From: Oreohelix idahoensis | Lineage: Eukaryota > Mollusca > Gastropoda > Stylommatophora > Oreohelicidae | DNA length: 64,000 nt | NCBI GenBank assembly: GCA_024509875.1 | Contig: JAMPIV010016244.1 | Coordinates: 62,001-126,000, forward strand | Direction: 5' to 3' | Shown: in pieces, positions 57,760 through 64,000 of the stretch | How positions within the stretch are numbered: position 1 is the stretch's first letter | How the letters are laid out: every line of letters begins with the position of its first letter | Notes under the pieces: model-generated | What the model saw: the letters and a program-made list of their open reading frames with translations, nothing else | Told to the model about the DNA's origin: nothing | The model's database searches: none | Made by a program: the position numbers and the translations under genes

Positions 57760-58035
57760 AGGTCTGAATAAAATATATTTTTAGCAAAGCGTGTATTGTT
57801 TTGTTTTATTAATGGTGGGGACATTTTTTTTCACAAACCACAGAAATAATCTGTTAAAAAAGGATTGCCCATCTTTGGTTTAAGCGCACCTATGGGAGCT
57901 CATTCTGTGACACTTCATAGTGTCATTGTGCGGGAAACAAAACAGAAATTTTATAAGATGGAAATAGTTATTTCAACAGTTAACTCTTTTTTTTCTAAAT
58001 TGATGACTAAAGACTGTCCTTCATACAGTTCTGTG
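57760..58035. repeat. Duplicated 276 bp module, copy 1
   Basis: AGGTCTGAATAAAATATATT...GGGAGCTCATTCTGTGACAC...ACTAAAGACTGTCCTTCATA recurs at 59280-59555 with few changes. Copy 1 ends after a single unit of the 33 bp minisatellite; copy 2 runs into the full array. Confidence 0.85.
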
Positions 58036-58285
58036 ATCACCAATAATCACCTTTAGGTGATGCGTAGATGGCAGGGAGGATAGTGTGATTCGCTTATATA
58101 GCTAGGCGGGGTTGTCGCACGGAAGGTCCAGGGTTCGAATCCTGGGTAAGCCACTCATGTCTGTTGTTTTTCAGTTGTCTAGTGTTCTACTTCTTTATTT
58201 CCTACGAGTGCCTGATAGCATACCTTTATATTTGTCTCATATTAATTTACGGAATTGGTGAGAAATTGAGATAAAGGGAGAATTA
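58036..58285 (+). other. Hairpin and tRNA-like B box (possible SINE head)
   Basis: ATCACCTTTAGGTGAT (58046-58061) forms a 6 bp hairpin. Further on, GGTTCGAATCC sits inside CCAGGGTTCGAATCCTGG (58129-58146), a perfect T-arm-like stem and a Pol III B box. An A box and the acceptor and anticodon arms are not convincing, so it is not called a tRNA gene. Confidence 0.4.
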
Positions 58286-58560
58286 GAAGAAATAGTTCTA
58301 GGGAAGGAATGAGATTAATAGGTAACGTGGAGCATAGAGATGTTGCGGCGATTGCCAAAGTCTTGAGAAGACTTTGTGAGAAGCTAGTATTCTCCGAAAC
58401 AAAAGAGTAATGAGAAAGAGATAGTTCTAGGAAGGGAACGAGATTAATAGGTAGCGTAGAGGATGGAGATGTCTCGGGCGATTGCCAGGTATCGAGGAGA
58501 TTTCTTGAGAGGTTAGACTTCTCCGAACATTGAGATTGTCGAGAAGAAATAGTTCAGAGA
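58286..58560. repeat. Imperfect ~135 bp tandem duplication
   Basis: ATAGTTCTAGGGAAGGAATG + AGATTAATAGGTAACGTGGA ... CTAGTATTCTCCGAA is repeated as ATAGTTCTAGGAAGGGAACG + AGATTAATAGGTAGCGTAGA ... TTAGACTTCTCCGAA. A third unit starts at GAGAAGAAATAGTTC. No coding potential. Confidence 0.75.
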
Positions 58561-58642
58561 TGAAACGAAAGGAGTGGAGGAGATGAAGATTATAAGAATT
58601 GACAGGGAATCTTACGGTTGGGTGTTGGATGATGAAGTTTCT

Positions 58643-59118
58643 CTAGGCTTGATGTTCATCTGATTTCAGAATTGTTGTATCATCAATGAATGCTTTAAGC
58701 GATGGCATGTAACACTTTCCATTGAGCTTTGGGCCTCTTGCAAATCCTTCAGCCACTTTGAGGATTCCCTGTATAGCCAACACGAATAGTATCAAAGAGA
58801 TGGTACATCCCATCGCAATTCCAGCTTGTAGGACAATCCACGTTGTTGTATACTCTCTGGTTGAAAATCTGACAGAAAACCCTGAGAAAAACAGCTTCAG
58901 CATTGCTGCAATTTCTTGTCGAACATGGTACATTTCCAGGGCTTGCCACTAAATCTGGCGTGGAACAGATCCATACGCATTAGCTAGATCCGACCAAATT
59001 ACATGGGGATTTGCTCTGTCAGACTTTAACGTGTGAATTCCTTCCCAGATCATTGTGGAATGCTCTAGACACCTTAGGGTTCCTGGGATACCTCATTTCT
59101 GGATGATATTGTCAATGG
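58643..59118 (-). pseudogene. Reverse transcriptase relic of a different LINE clade
   Basis: Reading down from about 59118: 'GIPGTLRCLEHSTMIWE', 'VIWSDLANAYGSVP' (RT motif A), a stop, 'YHVRQEIAAMLKLFF', 'AGIAMGCTISLILFVLAIQ' (motif B) and 'LKAFIDDTTIL' (motif C as FIDD). The motif spellings 'LANAYGSVP' and 'MGCTIS' set it apart from all other RTs in the window. The endonuclease and both ends are missing. The FIDD box keeps both Asp. Confidence 0.75.
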
Positions 59119-59279
59119 ACCCATTCTCCAGGTAGTAAATTACAACACTGATCAGTTGAAAGGATTCGTTTAAACAAATAATACCACATCGTTTACACAA
59201 ATAAATATATGTGGCAAAATTATTATGTTTTCTGTTATGTTTAGGCGTTGTATATACAGTTAACTTTTAGTGGCATTAA
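59119..59279. other. Short AT-rich spacer
   Basis: No feature seen between the RT relic and the second 276 bp module. Confidence 0.4.
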
Positions 59280-59555
59280 AGGTCTGAATAAAATATATTT
59301 TTAGCAAAGCATGTATTATTTTGTTTTATTAATGGTGTGGACATTTTTTTCACAAACCATAGAAGTAATCTGTTAAAAAAGGATTGCGCATCTTTGGTTT
59401 AAGCGCTCCTATGGGAGCTCATTCTGTGACACTTCATAGTGTCATTGTGCGGGAAACAAAAAAGCAATTTTTATAAGATGGAAATATTTATTTAAACAGT
59501 TAACTCTTCATTTTTTTTCTAAATTGATGACTAAAGACTGTCCTTCATACAGTTC
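59280..59555. repeat. Duplicated 276 bp module, copy 2
   Basis: Partner of 57760-58035. The two modules bracket 1.24 kb holding the tRNA-like box, the tandem duplication and the RT relic. Confidence 0.85.
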
Positions 59556-60385
59556 TGTGATGACCAAAGACTATCATATGTGCAGTTCTGTGATGACCAA
59601 AGACTGTCACATTTGCAGTTCTGTGGTGACCAAAGATTGTCCCACATGCAGTTCTGTGATAACCAAATACTATCCCACATGCTGTTCTATGATGACTAAA
59701 GACTGTCCCACATGCAGTTCTGTGGTGATCAAAGACTGTCACACATGCAGTTCTGTGATGATCAAAGATTGTCCCGCATGCAGTTCTGTGATAACCAAAT
59801 AATGTCCCACATGCAGTTCTGTGATGATAAAAGACTGTTACACATGCAGTTATGTGATGAACAAAGACTGCCACACTTGCGGTTCTGTGATGCCCAAAGA
59901 CTGTCACTTGTGCAGTTCTGTGATGCCCAAAGAATGTCATATGTGCAGTTCTGTGATGACCAAAGACTGTCCCACGTGCAGTTCTGTGATGCTTAAAGAC
60001 TGTCACTTGTGCAGTTCTGTGATTCCCAAAGAATGTCATATGTGAAGTTCTGTGATGACAAAAGACTGTCTCACATGCAGTTCTGTGATAACTAAAGATT
60101 TTCCAACATTCAGTTCTGTGATAACCAAATACTATCCCACACGCTGTTCTGTGATGACTAAAGACTGTCCCACAGGCAGTTCAGTGGTGATCAAAAACTG
60201 TCATACATGCAGTTCTGTGATGACCAAAGATTGTCCCAGATGCAGTTCTGTGATAACCAAAGACTGTCCCATATGCAGTTCTGTGAAGATAAAGACTGTT
60301 ACAAATGCAGTTCTGTGATGAACAAAGACTGCCACACTTGCGGTTCTGTAATGACCAAAGACTGTCCCACATGCAGTTCTGCGAT
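59527..60385. repeat. 33 bp minisatellite, about 26 units, open in several frames
   Basis: Unit GATGACCAAAGACTGTCCCA + CATGCAGTTCTGT. The period is exactly 11 codons, so long frames appear on both strands: plus 'MTKDCPTCSSV' units (for example 59524-59802 and 60052-60318) and minus 'HHRTACVTVFG' units (60039-59545). Units differ mostly by substitutions. A single diverged unit outside the array (58000-58035) lies in the duplicated module. No start/stop architecture or conserved neighbour suggests a real protein. Confidence 0.88.
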
Positions 60386-60785
60386 TGATCAGAAATGGAA
60401 ATTGTCGCTTCTTCTTTCTTGGTGCGACTGCCATGAGAGGGTAAAAATATCACGTGAATAGTATATCAAATCTATTTCATTTCTAATGGATTGTTGCACA
60501 GTATTTAACAAGAACAAAAGTTAATATATAGTAATTGGGAAGATGAATATCTCAGAATGTTCTTACAATACGTATGAATTATGGCAAGTGAAAGCCAATT
60601 AAATATCTAACTGGAAACACCAGACCTTTATACCCCTCCCCCTGCATAATATTTTTGTTCGGTTTCCTTTTGTTTTAACTCGTTTTTGTTTGTTAGGGGT
60701 TTTTTGTTGTTGCCATATTGACATTGATTTGACAGATGTGGTGCCATTTTCCAGTATCGGCAGTTGTTCATCTTATTTGGAATTG
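60386..60785 (-). pseudogene. Spacer and putative end of a hAT-like relic
   Basis: 60386-60660 shows no feature. At 60785-60715 the minus strand reads, after 'YSVL', 'NSK-stop-DEQLPILENG', which could be the C-terminal end of a hAT/TFII-I-like transposase. Its preceding part lies beyond LINE R at 63325-63600. The call is tentative. Confidence 0.3.
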
Positions 60786-60797
60786 AGAACACTATAT
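60786..60797. repeat. LINE R TSD AGAACACTATAT, left copy
   Basis: Identical 12-mer at 63325-63336. Confidence 0.85.
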
Positions 60798-63324
60798 TCT
60801 TCTTCTTCTTTGATCCTTAACCACCGACCGTCAAAGCAGTCAGTGGCCATCACGCCTAGTGGCGTCTTGTAGGGCAACAACAAATTGATTCCACTTTGCA
60901 CGGTCGGTGGCCATCCTTCGTACAGTGCCCCAACTCTGGTTCATTCTTTGCATCTCAGCCTCCACAGTCCTCCGCCAAGTTGTTTTTGGTCGGCCTCTCC
61001 TTCGCTTTCCTTCAGGGGTCCAAAGCATAGCTGTTCTTGTGATGGCATCGGGGTCTCTTCTGAGGACATGACCAACCCAGCTCCAGCGTCTGCCAGCTAT
61101 GATGGTGTGCATGTCCTCTTGCTTGCTAGGAGTAAGCAGATCTTGGTTGGTGATGGTATTCGGCCAAAAGATGCGGTGAATTTTTCTTAAGCATGTTGTG
61201 TGAAAAGAGGACAATTTTGACATTTCCTTCTCTGTGACTCTCCAGCATTCCGCACCATAGAGAAGCACAGAAAGCACGCAGCTCTGGTATGATCTTAATT
61301 TTGTGCTTGTGCTGTATTGGGAGGACTTCCAGATGTTATTTAGGCTAAAGAAGGCTGTTCTTGCCTTATTCATTCTGATGTTGATGTCTTTGCCTGCCCC
61401 ACCGTCTGGTGTTACTATGCTTCCTAGGTATGTGAAGGTATCTGTCTGTATCAATTGCTGATTCCTTACTGATATGGGCTCAGGGTTGCTCACATTGAGC
61501 GTCATGACCTCAGACTTCTTTAAATTGATGTTCAAGCCCACCTGCTGGCTAAATTTATTAAGTCTATCCGTTTTTTCCTGGATGTGTTGATGTGAATATG
61601 CCAGCAGTGCAATGTCATCTGCATATTCCAGATCTTCCAATGTAGAAAATGTAGTCCATCTTATTCCTCTTGGACTGCCCTCTGTTGTCTGGCGCATCAC
61701 CCAGTCTATGACTGTTAAAAAAAGAGTGGTTGATAAGGGGCATCCCTGTCGTACTCCTGTCTTCACCTCGAAGGTTAGGTTGCTCTGCCCAACACTACAC
61801 GTAAAGTATGCATAGAGGCTTTTTATGATTGCCACTATGCAGCTTGGAATTCTATAAGCCCTCAGTATTTTCCATAAACTGTCCCTATGTATGCTGTCAA
61901 AAGCCTTTTCAAAATCAACAAAATTTATGTAAAGCTGTCTTTGCCATTCTGAGCACTGCTCTATAATGTTCCTGAGAGTGAATATATGGTCTACACATCT
62001 TCTGTTCTTTCTAAATCCTGCTTGTTCTTTCCTCAGTTTGTAGTCTGCTGCCTTTGAAATTCTCTGTATAATTATCCTGCCTAGTATTTTGCTGGGAACT
62101 GAGAGAAGAGTGATTCCTCTCCAATTATTGCAGTCTGCAAGATCTCCCTTTTTGGGCAATTTGACAATTATTCCTTTGTTCCACTCTGATGGTGTTGTCC
62201 CCGTTTTCCACACTTGTGCAAATAGTGGTTCTAATAGTTCTGTTGCAAGCTCAGGGTCTGTCTTAAATAGCTCTGCATTTAAGTTATCATGGCCAGGAGC
62301 TTTACCGTTCTTTAACCCTTTGATTGCTGTGATGATTTCTTCTTTTCGTGGAATGTCTGTATTTACATCTAGATCGTTTTCAGCCTCAGGAACATTCAAT
62401 TGTGTCTCTGGTATTTCCTTGTTCAGAGTTTCTCTGAAGTGCTCTGCCCATCTTGTTTCCTGTCCCTCTGCTGTCTTGATGAGATTTCCTTGCTTATCTC
62501 TTACTAATGTAATATTGTTTGCACCTTGTTTTCCGCTGATGAATTTAGTTATTTTGTATACTGTGCTTTGTTCATTTCTCAGTGCTGCCTCTTCTGCCTG
62601 TTTTGCAAGATCGTCTAGGAAATTCCTTTTGTTGGCTCGGGTTTGGCGTTTAACTTCCCTGTCCAGCTGGCTGTACCTTTCGCTATATAGTTGCTTTAAC
62701 CTGGGGGACTTCGCTTCTGTTTTCTTTCTTTTCATTTCCTTTCTCATCTTTATGGTGTTTAGTGTTTCTGGTGTTATCCAGTCTTGCTTCTTCCTTTCCT
62801 GGAATCCTAAGCATGATTTGCTACTTTCCTTATATACTGTTGAAATGGTGTTGAAATTCTGGTCTATATCATCAGTCAATGTCTTTTCCTGGCTTTTGGC
62901 AAATTGATATCGTTTCTTAATGTCGGCCGCAAAAGCTTTTCTGGTAAGGGGGTCCTTCAATTTGCTGATGTCAAACCTTTTCTGTGTAGTTACAGTTGGT
63001 CCAGCCCTTCTTAGTTTCACTTTCAGTTTTGCTACTACTAAATGGTGATCACTTCCCACATCTGCACCTCTTCTTACCTTCACATCTTGTAATGCATGTC
63101 TCCATCTACCGTTAACCATGATGTGGTCTATCTGGTTTCTGTCCCGACCATTTGGTGATTCCCATGTTAACTTGTGAATTTCCTTATGTGGGAAAAGTGT
63201 ACCTCCAATGACCAGGTTGTTAATGCTACAGAAACTTATTAGCTTATCCCCATTTTCGTTTACTGTTCCGCTGCCGCATTTCCCCATTGTTCTTTCATTA
63301 TATGTATTGTGTGTACCAATGCGA
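60798..63324 (-). mobile_element. LINE R, 5'-truncated young copy
   Basis: The insertion is bounded by a perfect 12 bp TSD. The 3' end, at the low-coordinate side, is a (AAG)n tail (TTCTTCTTCTTC in plus orientation) after a very short 3' UTR. The 5' truncation falls inside the endonuclease. With fragments at 12717-13071 and 44716-44905 this is the best copy of three. Absence of stops suggests recent insertion. Confidence 0.9.
60840..63287 (-). CDS. LINE R ORF2 (second half of APE endonuclease, RT, C-terminal domain), uninterrupted
   Basis: The frame is open for 815 codons. It starts in mid-endonuclease: 'VNENGDKLISFCSINNLVIG', 'QIDHIMVNGRWRHAL' and 'GADVGSDHHLVVAKL' (SDH motif), while the ET and GDFN motifs are missing. 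RT: 'KNGKAPGHDNLNAELFK', 'NNWRGITLLSVPSKILG', 'QAGFRKNRRCVDHIFTLR', 'FVDFEKAFDSIHR', 'TGVRQGCPLSTTLF' and intact 'LEYADDIALLA'. The C-terminal domain contains 'DTFTYLGSIVTPDGG', 'LLYGAECWRVTEKE' and 'RWSWVGHVLRRDPDAITR', and it ends 'ATRRDGH'. The family is RTE/CR1-like by motif wording. The ATG at 63287 is internal, not the native start. The copy lacks a functional nuclease. Confidence 0.92.
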   Translation of the reverse strand: MGKCGSGTVNENGDKLISFCSINNLVIGGTLFPHKEIHKLTWESPNGRDRNQIDHIMVNGRWRHALQDVKVRRGADVGSDHHLVVAKLKVKLRRAGPTVTTQKRFDISKLKDPLTRKAFAADIKKRYQFAKSQEKTLTDDIDQNFNTISTVYKESSKSCLGFQERKKQDWITPETLNTIKMRKEMKRKKTEAKSPRLKQLYSERYSQLDREVKRQTRANKRNFLDDLAKQAEEAALRNEQSTVYKITKFISGKQGANNITLVRDKQGNLIKTAEGQETRWAEHFRETLNKEIPETQLNVPEAENDLDVNTDIPRKEEIITAIKGLKNGKAPGHDNLNAELFKTDPELATELLEPLFAQVWKTGTTPSEWNKGIIVKLPKKGDLADCNNWRGITLLSVPSKILGRIIIQRISKAADYKLRKEQAGFRKNRRCVDHIFTLRNIIEQCSEWQRQLYINFVDFEKAFDSIHRDSLWKILRAYRIPSCIVAIIKSLYAYFTCSVGQSNLTFEVKTGVRQGCPLSTTLFLTVIDWVMRQTTEGSPRGIRWTTFSTLEDLEYADDIALLAYSHQHIQEKTDRLNKFSQQVGLNINLKKSEVMTLNVSNPEPISVRNQQLIQTDTFTYLGSIVTPDGGAGKDINIRMNKARTAFFSLNNIWKSSQYSTSTKLRSYQSCVLSVLLYGAECWRVTEKEMSKLSSFHTTCLRKIHRIFWPNTITNQDLLTPSKQEDMHTIIAGRRWSWVGHVLRRDPDAITRTAMLWTPEGKRRRGRPKTTWRRTVEAEMQRMNQSWGTVRRMATDRAKWNQFVVALQDATRRDGH

Positions 63325-63600
63325 AGAACACTATATAGCCTAATTAAAACCCATCAGAAGTTGAACGGGAGATTTTTCATCATTAAAATAAAAACTGATC
63401 AAGAGCTACAAAACTGTTTTTCAAAACATTCGCAAGAACTTCAGAAATGAAAAAAAAAAACATTGCGTTTAGAGCATCCGAATCCTGCATTTTTTCAATC
63501 TCCAAATACAGAATCAGCTGCCAGACACTGTCACAATGTACAAATCCAACTAAATCATCATAGATAGCAAGCAGGCCAGATTTCATCGACAGGACTTCCT
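63325..63600 (-). pseudogene. hAT/TFII-I-repeat-like transposase relic
   Basis: The minus strand between 63586 and 63383 has 'LEIEKMQDSDALNAMF'. In shifted frames, 'FEKQFCSS' and 'FILMMKNLPFNF' lead to 'LYSVLRIGTHN' at 63335-63310. The order resembles the C-terminal dimerisation region of hAT transposases of the GTF2IRD2/ZBED kind. LINE R inserted at the 'YSVL' codons. Several frameshifts make recognition weak. Confidence 0.35.
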
Positions 63601-64000
63601 CAACTCATTGGAACTACCTCAAATGCTACAGCACAAATATATTTTACAAATTTGAGCACACGTAGTATTACTCCGTAATTTTGACGCGCCTACATTGTTA
63701 CACATATCATATCGTACGCAATAAAAATCGACAACATTAATAGTTCGTGCCACAAGAGACGATATACTTTTCCATTCCCCCAAGCTCTGCACTTTCTGCC
63801 AAGGCTAATTATGACCTGCTGGTAGTTTACCCAGTTCTCCCACGACTTACTCCCCCTGCTGGACACATGTGCGGACGTGTTTTTATTTGGCTCTACATTT
63901 TGGATATTTTATTCTAAGTTGTTCCCATTTAATATGGATGGTTTATACATCCCTGTGTTGGCGGTTTTGTTTGACATACAATGAAATTGTTTATATTGCA
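63601..64000. other. Right-edge sequence without recognisable features
   Basis: AT-rich, with no ORF above chance length and no repeat partner in this window. Confidence 0.4.

Noticed and set aside
56987..57824. Series of minus-strand Phe/Leu/Ser-rich ORFs as membrane proteins
   Set aside because: They result from strong purine bias on the plus strand. The frames overlap each other and have no coherent start or family.
58110..58160. tRNA gene
   Set aside because: The B box and T-arm are good, but no acceptor, D or anticodon arm can be built.
59524..60461. Repeat array resembling a CRISPR or a Cys-rich repeat protein gene
   Set aside because: Units are contiguous with no spacers and diverge throughout, as in a minisatellite. 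Open frames on both strands follow from the 33 bp period.

Overview
The window looks like eukaryotic, metazoan heterochromatin-style DNA. It is AT-rich and I found no host gene with introns and no bacterial-style operon. Almost every coding stretch belongs to a transposable element: APE-endonuclease non-LTR retrotransposons of at least five families, a Penelope-like element (PLE), mariner, hAT, a CACTG-ended DNA transposon, Ty3/gypsy elements of the Gmr1 type, a non-autonomous LTR element, a U2-derived repeat and several satellites. This mixture (Gmr1 gypsy, PLE with GIY-YIG, several RTE-like families) fits an aquatic invertebrate, most likely a mollusc or other lophotrochozoan. That is an inference and the phylum is not proven.

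Layout. 1-9.3 kb: the end of a minus-strand LINE, then a plus-strand PLE (777-9270) split by a 4.1 kb RNase H-bearing LINE (1149-5234), a mariner (5431-6750) and a 224 bp fragment (7554-7777). 9.43-56.2 kb: one LINE ('LINE A') whose RT reading frame stops at 11577 and resumes exactly at 54316. The gap is a single 42.7 kb unit with hAT-type ends (11586-54307) and 8 bp target-site duplications (TSDs). Inside it are an old gypsy 'B' (LTR and gag 5' of 19.29 kb, integrase at 42.34-42.89 kb). Gypsy B is split by an apparent solo LTR 'C' (19291-42331, TSD GGCAC). C in turn holds a tandem Gmr1 gypsy array (19590-37233, TSD CTTGA) and a 3.9 kb LINE 'D' (38023-41911). A CACTG-ended DNA transposon (28563-30614, TSD TAA) sits inside the second Gmr1 copy. 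The same hAT unit also carries an RTE-like LINE (14118-17294), fragments of LINE 'R', two satellites, a U2 snRNA-derived repeat and a 7.1 kb LTR element with no recognisable polymerase (46498-53621). 56.2-64 kb: A/G-rich non-coding DNA, a duplicated 276 bp module, an RT relic, a 33 bp in-frame minisatellite and a 5'-truncated but uninterrupted copy of LINE R (60798-63324) that split a hAT-like relic.

Functionally the genes do not cooperate as a pathway. The window is a stratigraphic record of insertions, and the relative order of at least six layers can be read from TSDs. Most ORFs are broken. The best preserved are the LINE R ORF2 (815 codons), the two Gmr1 pol regions and the 432-codon ORF of the CACTG transposon.

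The most notable observations are the LTR-internal-LTR-internal-LTR Gmr1 array flanked by one TSD pair, its integrase-before-RT order, the 42.7 kb hAT-bounded unit, the CACTG/TAA transposon with an unassigned transposase-like protein, and the polymerase-less LTR element with a 643-codon minus-strand frame of unknown function.
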